Assembly: GCA_009809945.1 (NCBI GenBank)
Contig: WTPW01000068.1
Span: 197,463 to 261,462, forward strand
Direction: 5' to 3'
Length of the DNA: 64,000 bases
Source of the DNA: Gigaspora margarita
Taxonomy: Eukaryota; Glomeromycota; Glomeromycetes; Diversisporales; Gigasporaceae
This document shows, piece after piece, positions 1 to 11,366 of this stretch. Within the stretch, counting starts at the first letter, position 1. Each line of letters starts with the position of its first letter. Under the pieces are notes generated by a model that did not search any database, was not told where the DNA came from, and was given only the letters and a program-made list of their open reading frames with translations. A program made the translations under genes and the position numbers.

Positions 1-490
1 TTTTTTTTTTTTAATTGTAAAAGGCTGTAGAATGTAAAGAAAAAAGTTGATCGAATTTGGTCAGGTGGGTTCCAAGATATCTTTGATCAAAGATTTTGTA
101 AAATTCTAAACATCTATCAAATATAGCTGCAGCAATAATTGTTTACAAACTTTGATCGAAGATATCTTGGAACCCATCTGACCAAATTCNTTNAACTTTT
201 TTTTNNTTTAATTGTAAAATGCTGTAGAATGCAAANAAAAAAAGTTTATTGAATTTGGTNAGATGAATTTCAATATATCTTTGATCAAAGATTTTGTAAA
301 ATTCTAAACGTCTATCAAATATAAGCTGCTGCAGTAATTGTTTACAAACTTTGATTGAAGATATCTTGGCACCCACCTGACCAAATTCAATCAACTTTTT
401 TTTATTTTAATTGTAAAAAGCTATTTAATTCAAAAAAAAATGTTGATCGAATTTTGGTCAGATGGATTTCAAGATATCTTCGATCAAAGT
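1..490. repeat. Foldback repeat cluster, alternating inverted units
   Basis: A unit of roughly 100 bp built on AAGATATCTTTGATCAAAG and GACCAAATTC occurs four to five times in alternating orientation, so adjacent copies pair as hairpins. Ambiguous bases at 190-260 sit inside it, suggesting that assembly or polishing struggled. The motif (gatcgaagatatcttgg.. followed by ctgaccaaattc) is the same as in the large palindrome at 47.9-49.0 kb, so the two belong to one family. The window begins inside it, so the left end is unknown. Confidence 0.8.
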
Positions 491-1203
491 TAAAATTTTT
501 TTAAAAAATTAAAATGATCTACATGGGTGTGGCAATACCAAAAAGGGGTGTGGAAATACCAATTCCCTATTTTTATTATTAATTTTTTAAATAAATGTTT
601 TTTTAAAAACAGATCAATTACTATATCAAAAAATAAGCTATTGAAGCCTATCAGGTTTACTACTTAGCTCAGTATTTACATTTTGCTATATATTTATTTT
701 CTGCTTCTTTGGTTTCAGAATGGTAAAAGCTACTTCAACATTGATCTTGTATTGGAAGTGGTAATGCAAAACTATTAGAAATAGATATAATTGCAGAATT
801 TACAAATTTTATTTTTGATTTTAATAAAAGTTGATTTTTAAATAAGTTGGTTTAAAAAAACTTATAAGAGACAAACATTTATCAATTAGATACAAAAAAG
901 TTTTTTTTCAAGAGCTATAATAAGAATTTACTATATGTTTCTAAAAATAAGCCACTTTTTTTCAATTTTTAATGCAAAAAAATCTGGGAGTAGCTTATTT
1001 TTGAATTATTTACTATTTTAATTAATTTAAGGCACAACAAGAAGGTAGCTTATTTTTGGATACAAAACTTTAAAAGTAAATTTTATAACAACAAATAAAT
1101 AAATATGTTATATTACTATATGTTCCTGAAAATAAGCTACCTTATCTTGAATACAAAAAATCAAGGGTAGCTTATAAAGCGATTTTTGGTTGAATCGATT
1201 GTA
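491..1203. other. Gene-free AT-rich stretch
   Basis: No coding frame is convincing here. The only pattern is a recurring phrase AATAAGCTACC / GGTAGCTTATTTTTG on both strands (about 940-1170, and again near 2450 and 2660), probably remnants of MITE ends. Confidence 0.5.
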
Positions 1204-1268
1204 ATTGCTATATAGTAAAATTATAATTTTACTATGTACATCGATTATAATCATCTAAGTAAACCTAT

Positions 1269-1928
1269 TATCCCTTGATCTGTAGGCTGTTCCAGGCAAA
1301 TTTGCCTGGAAAAATACTATAAATATACTTATGATCTACTTTTTTTAAAAATTAAAATATTAAAATAAAATTTTATTTAATAATATTTGAAAATAAGGAT
1401 TATATTTTAGTAAAATTTAATTTTATATTATAAGAAAAAAAGTATAAGTTGCTTATAAACTAAAAATAGACAATTTTAAAAAAAAAATTTAATCAAAAAA
1501 AATTATCACTAATTCTTGGCGAACTCTATAAATATTAGTTCTAGCCCTCTGTTTTTAATACATATTGTAGTTTATAAAAAGGATTACAACTTTTATTATT
1601 GCAACTTTTGTGATTTATTTGTAAAAATTAAGACTTGTATTAGAAGTGTAAATTTTTTTTATAGACGGGAACATATAAAATTTAAGAAAAGTTAAAAAAA
1701 AATTCTATAGTAAAAATTTTTAAATAAAAACTTTAAAGTTTTATTGTATGAAAGTTTTCTAATAATTTTAAAAAATTTTTCTAAGAAGTTTATAAAATAT
1801 GTTTTAAAAAAAGTATTTTATAAAGTAAGTATATCCCATATTCTTAATAAATTTTTGTTTTATTTAAAAAATTATAAAAACTTTTTAATTTTCCAGGCAA
1901 ATTTGTCTGGAATATGGTTTAAGGGATA
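1269..1928. mobile_element. Nested inverted-repeat element, 660 bp
   Basis: The terminal inverted repeats are about 40 bp: TATCCCTTGAT... on the left and ...AAGGGATA on the right, both carrying the small palindrome CCAGGCAAATTTGCCTGG. It interrupts the M1 copy at 1204-2439 between its left terminal repeat and its core. A 61-codon open frame over its right end is AT-rich and looks accidental. No transposase is encoded. Confidence 0.65.
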
Positions 1929-2109
1929 GAGATCAAAATACATATATTCTGAAATTTTTATATACATCAGAGAACTTTTTATTATTTGACTTTTAATTTT
2001 TACACTCAATGAATATGTTTTTAAAAATTAATTTTTTTTATTGAATGTAAAAATTAAAAGTCAAATAATAAAAAATTATTTGACTTATATAAAAATTTCA
2101 GAATATATA

Positions 2110-2351
2110 GAGTGAGTCAATAGAAATCAAGCAAATTTTTTTTACTACCTTTTTTTAAAAGTTCAAATCAAGATAATTTGTCAAAAACTTAATCAAATTT
2201 GATAATTTTTTTTAATTAATTCTATAGGTTTATAAAATTAATTTAAAAAAATTTTTATCAAATTTGATTAAATATTTGTTAAGTTATTTCTGTTCAAATG
2301 TTCAAAAAAATTTTATTATAAAAAATTTGCTTGATTTTTATTGACTCACTC
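2110..2351. mobile_element. Nested 242-bp MITE, mariner-like ends
   Basis: Perfect 11-bp termini GAGTGAGTCAA / TTGACTCACTC extend with a few mismatches through AATCAAGCAAATTTTT on both sides. The ends resemble those of Tc1/mariner elements, but a clean TA duplication is not evident. It lies inside the M1 element, so it is younger than that element. Confidence 0.65.
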
Positions 2352-2680
2352 CCATATGTATTTTGATATTTTGAATAAGTTTACTTAAGTGCTCATAGTT
2401 GATTTATATAGTAAAATTATAATTTTACTATATAGCAAGTATAATTAATTGTGAGAGTAGCTTATTTTTAAAACTAAAAATTTTGTTTATTATCTTTTGG
2501 TATGACAAAGTACAGTCAGACCTCTAAGTGCACACTCTATGGGACTGAGTATAAGTGTGCACTTAGAGGGGGTATGTATTTACAGAATTAATTTAGATAG
2601 CCAATTAAAAATAAAGTCAAACATGTGATTAACACTTCAACACCTTTTATTCAAAAATAAGCTACCCATGATCGATAATA

Positions 2681-3874
2681 GTTGCTACATAGTAAAGTCC
2701 AAAGTTTATTATGTAAATTGATTATAATCGCTTAATTGATAATCCACCTATCAACTAAAGAATGACAAAATGTGATATTTTTTCATCTAAAATTTTTTTC
2801 CTTACTAAGTTAACGATACATGTCCACTAATTAAAAGTTGTAGAGCTCATCAAGACGCATTTAATGGTGGTTAGATTATTCAAATAGGCCCAGTAGATAG
2901 CGAGATATCATTGAAAAATAATTGGCTGACTATATAAAATCCTGTGATGCAGATTACATATGAAAATCACTATGGGTGAAATGTGCCGTGCTTCCATCTA
3001 AAAGTTTTTTTCTTACTAAGTTAATGTCATATGTCCACTAATTAAAAGTTGTAGAGCTTATCGAGACGCATCTAATGGTGAATAGATTACCCAAATTGGT
3101 CTAGTAAATGGCAAAATATTGTCAAAAAATTATTGGCCAGCTATATAAAATCTCTATAAAACAAATATTGTTTACATAAAGATTTTATATAGTTAGCCAA
3201 TCATTTTTCGATGATATCTCACCATCCACTGGATCAATTTGTTGATCTAACTACTATTAGATGCATCTTGATGAGCTCTACAACTTTCAATTAGTGGACA
3301 TGTGACATTAATTTAGTAAGAAAAAACTTTTAGATAGAAGCATAGCACATTTCATCCATAGTGATTTTCATATGTAATCTGCGTCATGGGATTTTATATA
3401 GTCAGCCAATAATTTTTTGACAATATCTCACTATCTACTAGGCTGATTTGGATAATCTAACTACTATTAGATGTGTCTTGATGAGCTCTACAACTTTCAA
3501 TTAGTGAACATGTATCATTAACTTGTAAAAAAAAATTTTAGATAGAAGAATGCCACATTTCGCCATTCTCTAGTTGACAGATAAATTATTAATTAAGTAA
3601 ACTTGTTCAAAAGCTCAGAATACACATATTTTAAAATTTTTATCAATTTTGGAGAAGTTTTTATTATTTAGTTTTTAATTTTTATGTTCAATAAAAAAAT
3701 TAAAATTTTTTAAAAAAATATATTTATTGAACTTAAAAATTAAAAATCGAATAATAAAAAGTAATCCAATTTTAATAAAAAGTTTAGTATATATGTATTT
3801 TGATCTTCCAAATAAGTTTACTTAAGCGATTATTCAATTTGCATAGTAAAATTTAGACTTTACTATGTAATAAC
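2681..3874. mobile_element. MITE family M1, copy split by a foldback element
   Basis: The termini GTTGCTACATAGTAAAGTCC and ...GACTTTACTATGTAATAAC are inverted repeats of the M1 type. The right half (3595-3874) matches the core of the 9644-9979 copy. The left terminal repeat is cut just after a CGCTTAA block by the foldback at 2733-3594. Confidence 0.75.
2733..3594. mobile_element. Foldback element with ~400-bp arms, TTAA flanks
   Basis: The two arms are inverted copies of each other around about 3165. Each arm contains two direct copies of a ~215-bp unit (landmarks GTTGTAGAGCTCATCAAGA, GTCCACTAATT, GACTATATAAAATC). Outer ends read ATAATCCACCTATCAACTA and its imperfect complement. TTAA is present at both junctions, which fits a piggyBac-like duplication but is weak evidence in AT-rich DNA. 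No gene is inside. Confidence 0.7.
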
Positions 3875-4461
3875 TATTTGTGATTAACCAAAATCGATTA
3901 TTTTTGAAAATAAGCTATAAAAAATCTAGTATTATTATTGGTCAGCTTTGAAATTAATCACATGTGTGCATTTAGAAGGGTGCATATATATGCTTTGAGC
4001 TCTAGAAAATTGGCACGTACAGAATATAGAAGGTGCTTAAGTCCTAAGCTTGGGACCAGGCTATAGTATGCGTGTGCACTTAGAGTGTGTGCATCTTACT
4101 CTGTATTACTATAAAGATTTTGCAGTCATATAACAATTGAAAAAAAATTTTAAAGTTTATTTAAGTTAGGGTTAGAGTCTATATTAGAATTAAAAGTTAG
4201 AGTTTTTATAGTAAAATTGCTCAAGAAAAACTTTTTGTTAGAGCAATAAAAATGTTTCTTATGTAACTTTTAAAGAAACAAGTGATTTTTAACAAAATAA
4301 ATATTTGTTTTGAATTTTCCTGATTATGTATATTACATCTGATCTCAAAATATAATTGGTTTATAGCACAAAAACTTCATGTGATTGCAAAATTTTTATG
4401 GTAATACTGGGGAAGATAGGGGTGTGCACTTAGAGGATGTGCACTTAGAGGAGTTTGACTA

Positions 4462-5596
4462 GTGATTTGAACGATTAGGCTCTAATTAGTTAACCGATTT
4501 GAACTAAATAAGTTTTAGTTAACTAGTTGAGTAAATGCTTAATCGGTTGATCTGTACAACTAGTTGAGAATTGGTTGAGAAATACAAGTCTTAGATATTA
4601 CCAAATTTGGATGATATAGATCGCTCCTTTTATGGTAATCAAAAAAGTTCTGGAAAATCCTTGTAAATCTGAAGTCAATTTTTTTTTTTTTAATATTTTA
4701 CTTACAGATTTTTTACTGTCTGGATAATATTTTGCTAAGCCAATTAAATTATTTACTGCTAAATTTAATCTATTAATGAGATTGATTTTTCAGTATTTTT
4801 ACAATAATAAAGCTTCTTCTTTTTTTACTACCTTATTATTAATTAACGTTTACCAACCATTTTTTTTCTTTAACTTGTATATAAAAAAAATTAGGTATTA
4901 CTTTAAAAAGAACGATTTATTAAAAATTCCCATCATATATATCAACTTTTATTATGTTCTTGCTAAAAATCACTATCAATATGAATATAAAAGCAATCCA
5001 AATACAGAAATAGCTTAATATTACTAAGGATCCTTTTTATTAAAAAAACCATTTTGAAATCGCGCAGATTTTACTTTTTATATAATTATTATTTGCCAAT
5101 GGAATCTCTAATACACGACTAAGGATTTGCACGATGCTTTTGTAATAAATTCAATCAGTAAACAGTAACACTAACAAACAGCGACACCAACAAATAGCGA
5201 TACCAACAAACAGCGACACCAACAAACAATGACACCCCAAGTTACTAAAAAAAACAACTCTAACGAAATAAGAAATTTAATGTAATATAGGATAATGCAA
5301 AAAATAAATAAATTATGTAAAAAAAAAAAAAAAAAAAAATCGATACTTCACAAATCAGATCATTTGATAAACACTCGAACGTTAACTCTCCAGGTTTTCT
5401 CAAAAAGTATGAGTCTATTGCTTCGTTCTAGACAATAAATTGTTATGAACCAGCTAGATTTCAACTAAAACTGATATCTACAATTTTTTTCTTTTCATGC
5501 CCAAACTAAAAAAAGTTTTTTTTTTTATATTACCACTCTACGTTGATCTCTAATATATAAAGCTATAAAGCACTTACTTCTTTATTTGCTTATCGA
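4462..5596. other. Gene-free stretch with an AACAAACAGCGACACC minisatellite
   Basis: No gene is recognised. An 80-codon frame at 4776-5018 is Phe/Tyr/Ile-rich and looks like translated AT-rich DNA. At about 5158-5236 there are four to five imperfect copies of an 18-bp unit (AACAAACAGCGACACC). Poly-A occurs at 5321-5338. Confidence 0.5.
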
Positions 5597-5895
5597 GTAA
5601 TTACCTTATGAATTGTTGTAGAATCAGGGCAGATTCTGAAATTACGTCTTAAAAATAATGTATTTAGTTAGTTTTCTTTTGTATCTTTATAAAAAAAAAT
5701 TTTTTTATATAACGACTTGCACAAGATTTTGGCTTATAGGTTTAACAAGAATGTGCTCACCTTGTAGTAACCACCTTATGAAATGTCGTGGGATCAGGTA
5801 GGATTCCAAAACTACATATCTAAAATAATATACTTAGGTATCTTTTTCTGTGGCAAAAAATTTTTTTATGTAACGATTTGCACAGGTTTTAATAT
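5597..5895. repeat. Two-copy tandem duplication, ~170-bp period
   Basis: The blocks 5602-5731 and 5772-5894 share ACCTTATGAA, ATCAGG, TTCTGAAA/TTCCAAAA, the AAAAATTTTTTTATATAACGA run and TTGCACA. They are diverged by perhaps one fifth, so the duplication is old. A third, weaker echo lies at 5060-5130. No coding content. Confidence 0.6.
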
Positions 5896-6663
5896 ATATA
5901 GATCAGATATAGATTATTGAATTTATTCTAGAAAATTCATCTATATATTGTTGATTGATTTCCATATTTGGTAATATCCAAGACTGAAATGTAAATGATA
6001 TCATAAAAGAGCAAAGTTTTAAAAATTTTTGAAAAGAAAATAAATGAATATAGAACAGGGGTGATAGTCTACAGATAGGACCATTCCAAATATGGAGACC
6101 TATAGTTGACTCAGAACTACAGATCACAATATCCATTTAACCAATCAAAGTCCACAGGTAGGAGCATTACATGTTGATCAGCCAATCAAATCGTGAATTT
6201 TAAAAGATCAAAATTTAATAAATCGAAGCGAAAGTTAAAAAATTTTATTAAAACTTGTATTTAAAGTCCAAGATAAATACTTCTAGATGTTCTTACAACA
6301 TAGATAAAACATATTTTTATTAAATTAAATAATTTGTTAACTAATCTACTATCAGCTTAACAAAATCGTTATAGTTTTTTATATATTGTACAATATCTTA
6401 TATATTCTACTATATATTTAATTTAAAACCTAAATATTTTTATACTATTATTTTATCAAAAAAAATCTTTTTACATTGGTTTACATATAAATACATTTTA
6501 GTTTCTCTTCACATCTAAGTTTTTATAACCTCAAATAACAAAAATTTAAAATTAATTAATTAGCTATATATACTATTATATATATAATTTTTATATCATT
6601 TTTTTGAAACTTTTGTATAATGTATACAACAAAAATTATACAAATTAATATTCTTTACTCATA
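5896..6663. other. Gene-free stretch
   Basis: Nothing is recognised here. ATTGG/CCAAT pairs occur near 6145-6190 without a gene start that would make them meaningful. Confidence 0.4.
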
Positions 6664-6813
6664 TTAGCGCCATGTCATTAATCATCTGATTATTTTTATC
6701 AGAGGCCTACCCCCCTCCCTCTTCTTTAATATATATATAGTCAGGTTCTTATATGTAATTTCAACTTTTTTTATCCCCTCCCTAAAAAATCACCTGATTT
6801 TTATCACTCCCCT
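6664..6813. mobile_element. MITE family M2, copy 1 (~150 bp)
   Basis: The left block CATTAATCATCTGATTATTT and right block AAAATCACCTGATTTTTATC are inverted repeats, followed inward by TATCAGAGGCCTACCCCCCT and a pyrimidine-rich stretch. The same layout recurs at 32998-33151 and 44824-44981, giving a family of three in this window. The C-rich inner tract stands out sharply from the AT background. Confidence 0.75.
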
Positions 6814-7658
6814 TACCTTTGCTAAATCATTATTCTAGATGTTTTTAACCTCTTTTTTTCATACAATGAACGAAATTTTGGTAAAGTAGTGATTTGGAAG
6901 TTTCTCACATTTTTTATAACTTTGGTTAAAAAATTGTACTAGGAAAGTTTGTGGATTAAATTGGATTAATTGAATATGTTGTAGAGCCTTCAAGTTTGCT
7001 TAGTGAACCTTTTCCCCCTTACTATGAAGTTAGGTTACCCAAGCTTCTGAAAAAGTATTGTAAATCATTTTTTTATCAATTAGATTATCTGTATAACATG
7101 GATGCCTACTATTTGCAGATCAGTTCGTATAATTTAATTCTAATATAAAAGACAAAAATCTTCTAAAGCAGGGGGAACTTTTGTATTTTTCAGAAATGCA
7201 CAGGTCTGATCATGAGGTAGTTGACCAATCATAAAACAGGTTATTATCCATGTGATACACTTTCTGTGAAAACAGATAGATAATCATTAAACATATTACA
7301 ATTTTTTCGTAGCTTCGAAGCAAACTAAAACACGTTGTAAATGAATAAAACTATTCGCTCAGATTAAAATATAGCTTCTAAACACAAGAGATTTATTAAT
7401 AAAGTTTCTTATAACAAGTTACACACCCTTTATTCCCATTTTTTATACTTCATCTATAATTAATAAAACTATACTATCGCATATCTAAAATGAATCAAAC
7501 ATCTTATAGAGAATACATATAAATTTCGAAAACAGTCTATATAAATTTATAAATAAAAAATAAACAAGTTAATTATTTGAATAACAAAAGAAAAAAGACA
7601 AAAAAAAACCAATAAAACGACATTAAAGTTCATAAATTAAGTAATAAAATATATTTTT
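6814..7658. other. Gene-free stretch
   Basis: No convincing frame, RNA gene or repeat was found between the M2 MITE and the 14-bp direct repeat at 7659. Confidence 0.4.
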
Positions 7659-7739
7659 ATTACCTTCTGCTAAAGTATGGTGCCATAATTAGCCAATTAT
7701 TACAATTATATTTATTACATACATTTTTACACAGAGTTT

Positions 7740-7880
7740 TTTAAAACCATAATTGTAATAATATTTATTATATATAATAATATTATTACATGTAATATTA
7801 TTATTACATGTAGTAATATTATTACATGTAATATTATTATTACATGTAGTAATATTATTAATGTAATATTATTATAATGT
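7740..7880. repeat. TAATATTATTACATG subterminal array (left)
   Basis: About seven imperfect copies of a 15-20 bp unit built from TAATATTATTACATGTAAT. The unit is self-complementary, so the array can fold in many registers. The matching array at the other end of the 4.47-kb element is at 11940-12125. Confidence 0.75.
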
Positions 7881-9643
7881 TTTGTTATTTTTACTAAATA
7901 AATATATTAGTCACGTGCATCTTGTGCACTTGACAATTCGTTTATTCTGAATCAAAGTACTGTATCTATCAAATTTTTTATTTTATTTTATTTCTATTTT
8001 TTATTTTTTATTTTTTTTATTTTTTATTTTTATTTTTTTTATTAATTTTATCATAATCATATACTTCCCTATTATTTTAAATATCCAAATCGATCCCTTT
8101 AACTAGGTACACTAGTGGTACACTACATACTTGTTCCTACCATGATACTATAAATGTGCATATACAAGGTTCCCAAAAAAGTAAACCCACACTCTATGAA
8201 TATAGGTTCTTCTATTTGAGATGGTTTAATTCCTGTTAAGCACTTACAACCCATGGCTACCTCAATAACAAGGTATTGATTTTATCTTACTTGTGAAGAG
8301 AACTTATTTTAACTTACTTATTTCCTTATTTTATATTTATATGCGACATTTACATATTTTGCAATTTTATACTATAATGCATGATTACAAATACAGTAAA
8401 ATAATAAACTTAGCTACATAAAATAAGCTTTGAGAAGGGCATCGTGCATCTTATCACTGCATGGTGCTTAATTGTTACATGATTAATATTATGAAAATCA
8501 CATTGGATGTCAATGTTTTACATAAGTTATAATATGTGGCGATTAAACATCATGTGGCAATAAGGTATCTCTACTGATCTAATTGATATAACCTTATGGC
8601 CCCAGGTTTGACTCGATTGCATGCATAATTATAAAACTAACTAATCAACTATAGCACTATATTATATTTTTATATTATTGCTATATTTACCTGTGAACTT
8701 ATTTACTATTATTATCTAGAGTATGTACATACGTACATTGTGAAAATTTACTCTATGTTTAAAAGTTACCATGATATATTACTATAACCAACTTGACTAT
8801 TCTAACTCAACTCTAATAGCAGTAAGGCTTCGATTGAGTGTGGATAGACTTGGTCTGAGTAACTAGGGTCAAAATAGAGCTCTAGATTATGTCATGAGGC
8901 TCTAATATGAAATCACAGAATTTGGACTTTAATAGTTATTAGTTTATAATAATAACCAGTTTATACAATTATCTATTGGGGGATAACACTTCTACTCTAA
9001 TTTCGAAGATTATTACTCTACAACATTGAACTCTAAAGCTTTGAACTCCACTAGGTTCTTGCTTTCAAGACTTACTTTCTTGCGAAGACAAAGGACATCG
9101 TATTTATACATTTTATATAACTGCGCTAATTCTACTCTTACTTGTTCTAACAAGTTATCGTTCGATATATTTAATAAATCAGATATCCGATGTGTTGCAT
9201 AAATCCGATATATTGCATAAATTAACAATGTTATAAGTTTGGATCCTTGTTTTTCCTATTTGATAATATGTTGTATTTTACAAATAGTAATACAAAATCT
9301 TTATAAATAATACCTTGAGTAACTCGAGTAATAGTAAAACCATTACATTAAACTTTTTTTTAAGTAGGTTTCAGCCAAAACCCTGGCCATAGATCATCAA
9401 AACACTTGCAACGTATACTCTTTTATGGCAAGAGAAAAAGTTCTCGCATTTTTAAAATAATTGTACTGGTAAATAGTATTTGTATTCGTATAATATTAAC
9501 AGTAATAGTACTTAGAGAAGTGCAGAAAATCACATAATTTTTTAGGGGGGAGGGGGGTCCCCAATTATCACGTCCTATATATATATATATAGTAAAATAG
9601 CCAATAATATTGAAATATTTATTATAATAAAAATACGCCGAAC
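7881..9643. other. Interior of the 4.47-kb element, no gene recognised
   Basis: The stretch holds T-rich runs at 7975-8060 and otherwise unstructured AT-rich sequence. A minus-strand frame at 9013-9228 (71 codons) has no recognisable domain. A GC-skewed G-run at 9544-9556 and another at 10065-10079 may be a diverged M2-type MITE opened by the M1 copy between them. Confidence 0.4.
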
Positions 9644-9979
9644 GTTGCTACATAGTAAAGTCTAAATTTTACTATGTCAATCGATAATTATCGATTAAGT
9701 AATCTTGTTTTTAATATAAAAATACATATATCCTGAAATTTTTATCAAAATTGAAGAAGTTTTTATTATTTAACTTTTAAATTTTATCTTCGTCGAATGT
9801 ATTTTTTTAAAAAATTTTAAAATTTTCGTCGAACATAAAAATCAAAAAGTCAAATAATAAAAAGTTCTTCAATACTGATAAAAATTTTATAATAAGTGTA
9901 TTTTGATCTTCTCAACAAGTTTACTTAAGCAACTTTAATAGATTTACATAGTAAAATTTTGACTTTACTATGTAGCGAC
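9644..9979. mobile_element. MITE family M1, compact reference copy (336 bp)
   Basis: The terminal inverted repeats are about 64 bp: GTTGCTACATAGTAAAGTCT on the left, ...GACTTTACTATGTAGCGAC on the right, each leading to a TTAAGTAA block. The core (9720-9900) is a second inverted repeat around AAAAATTTTAAAATTT. This uninterrupted copy defines the family and shows what was disrupted in the copies at 1204-2439 and 2681-3874. Confidence 0.8.
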
Positions 9980-10652
9980 TGTCATCGTACGTGGGGTCAG
10001 AAACATTTTTGAATTTTTTTAATATTAAAAAGACGAAATTTGATTGGTCAATAGTCTATCACAGGGGGGGAGGGGGGTCAGAACTATGTAAACCCTAATT
10101 ACGTGATTAACTGTACTTCCCTTATGTGTTTTTTTTTTTTTACAAAACATCATTAAGATACATTAGACCATTGAAAAATTTTACCTTTTGAGTACTTCAT
10201 CCTATGTTTATTAACCACTATTCGTGATTTTTTACATTTTTTTATTTTTTGCTGCCGGATTTTTTACTGGGCAGATGAATTGATAATCACGAAAATTAAA
10301 GACCACAATGAAAGAATTTGTCAATCCTTTCTAAATAAAACCTGTTTTTTTTTACACGCTAAATCTGTGATTACTAGTGTTTGCATTTGACCATAAATAT
10401 GTATATGGGTTAATCCAGTGCCCATATTGATTTATGGTATTCTCATGCAAGATAAATAATTTATTTATTTTTTGTAGCATATGATCTATAGTGATAATGC
10501 GCTATTTTTAGATTTATCCAATATCGTGGAATAGCTACGTCTTAAATTTTATGCAGCTAGTGATATGATCCAGATTATACGGATTGGGTAGTGATGCAAA
10601 ATCGATATCCGTATCTATATAAGGATTTGATTTGTAATTCACAGTTAGAAAA
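9980..10652. other. Gene-free spacer
   Basis: No coding frame or RNA gene is visible. A GGGGGGGAGGGGGG run at 10065-10079 marks a possible M2 remnant. Confidence 0.4.
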
Positions 10653-10732
10653 TAGTTAACTATTAAAGCTATACTGATTATAGTTAACTATGCATAGTTA
10701 ACTATAATCTGTATAGCTTTAATAGTTAACTA
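10653..10732. repeat. 80-bp near-perfect palindrome of GTTAACTA motifs
   Basis: The sequence starts TAGTTAACTATTAAAGCTAT and is mirrored through a centre at 10692 (GCATAGTTAACTA), with only one or two mismatches over 80 bp. It could extrude as a cruciform in DNA or form a 40-bp hairpin in RNA. It opens a run of such structures that continues to 11.53 kb. Confidence 0.85.
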
Positions 10733-10744
10733 TAGCTATATCGC

Positions 10745-11140
10745 AGTTAACTATAATTATATAGCATTTTCTATTTGCATTTACCACTATTACCCGGCAT
10801 TTGAAATTTTATAATTTTTATACACGTGAGTTATACACATTATCTGAAAAATCCGTTCCGGATTTAAAATATGAGAAGATATACCGACATAGCACACACG
10901 TGACTAATTCCTAACGCTAACTCTAATGCTAACTCTAACTCTAACCCTAATGCTGGTCTTGCTATGTCGATTAGATTAATGCTGGCCATTTTGCTGTGCA
11001 TTAAGTCACGTATATGCTGTGTCAGTATATTTTTCCTAAAATATATCCGGTAACTCACGTGCATAAAAATTTAAAATCTCAAACGCCGGTTAACAGTTGG
11101 TATGCAAACCAACAAATATAAATGCCATATAATTCAGATA
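10745..11140. mobile_element. Foldback element ~400 bp with telomere-like core
   Basis: Long imperfect arms pair from TATAATTATATAGCATTT (10750) against its complement near 11130, through CCGGCATTTGAAATTTTA / CCGG at 10794 and 11089, and TACACGTGAGTTA / TAACTCACGTGCA. The loop region (10910-10955) contains TAACTCTAACCCTAA-like degenerate hexamers. The shape is that of a MITE or foldback unit without coding capacity. No target duplication could be fixed because the flanks are themselves repetitive. Confidence 0.65.
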
Positions 11141-11166
11141 TTCAAGCATGAAGTACTCATAACTAC

Positions 11167-11233
11167 GGTATAATAGTATTCTAATACTAGTAAAGCACTA
11201 TTGCGCTTTACTAGCATTAGAACACTATTGTAC
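11167..11233. repeat. 67-bp hairpin, ~30-bp stem
   Basis: GGTATAATAGTATTCTAATA pairs with the complementary arm ending CACTATTGTACC across a short loop near 11200. Compensating differences are few, so it is a simple inverted duplication. It is one of five consecutive hairpins. Confidence 0.8.
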
Positions 11234-11264
11234 CTTACCATTATTTGCCATATGATTTGACTAC

Positions 11265-11318
11265 TATTTGACTGGTCGAATTTTAAGTACCTTCGGTGCT
11301 TAAAATCGACCAATCAAA
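11265..11318. repeat. Hairpin closed by TTCG (stem ~23 bp)
   Basis: TTTGACTGGTCGA then ATTTTAAGTACC, a TTCG loop, then GTGCTTAAAAT and CGACCAATCAAA. In RNA the apex would be a C(UUCG)G tetraloop, an exceptionally stable type. The neighbouring hairpin at 11340-11366 has the same loop sequence, which is unlikely to be chance. Confidence 0.75.
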
Positions 11319-11339
11319 AAGCATACAGCAAATAACTCA

Positions 11340-11366
11340 GTTATTCAGCACTTCGTGCCGAATAAC
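11340..11366. repeat. Second TTCG-loop hairpin
   Basis: GTTATTCAGCAC, TTCG, TGCCGAATAAC form an 11-bp stem. It lies about 20 bp after the previous hairpin, separated by AAAGCATACAGCAAATAACTCA. Confidence 0.75.

Larger units (their letters stand above)
1204..2439. mobile_element. MITE family M1, copy with two nested insertions
   Basis: The ends are inverted repeats of about 60 bp: the left begins TTGCTATATAGTAAAATTAT and the right end is its reverse complement, each followed inward by a TTTACTTAAG-like block. The interior (1929-2100) has the same palindromic core as the compact 336-bp copy at 9644-9979. This copy is 1.24 kb because two other inverted-repeat elements (1269-1928 and 2110-2351) sit inside it. 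No coding capacity is visible, so it must have been moved by a transposase encoded elsewhere. Superfamily unknown. Confidence 0.75.
2513..4461. mobile_element. Pogo/Fot1-like non-autonomous shell
   Basis: The left end CAGTCAGACCTCTAAGTGCAC follows a TA. The right end reads in reverse AGTCAAACTCCTCTAAGTGC, so the termini are inverted repeats with 'CTCTAAGTGCAC' subterminal motifs repeated at 2558, 3968, 4073, 4424 and 4438. This organisation is typical of fungal pogo/Fot1-like ends (family knowledge). No transposase remains. The M1 copy at 2681-3874, which itself carries a foldback element, lies within it. Confidence 0.6.

Noticed and set aside
4776-5018. 80-codon hydrophobic frame as a small membrane protein
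   Set aside because: Composition is that of random AT-rich DNA (Phe, Tyr, Ile, Asn, Lys) and nothing supports translation.
10910-10955. True telomere or chromosome end
   Set aside because: Only a few degenerate units, inside a foldback loop, flanked by ordinary sequence on both sides.
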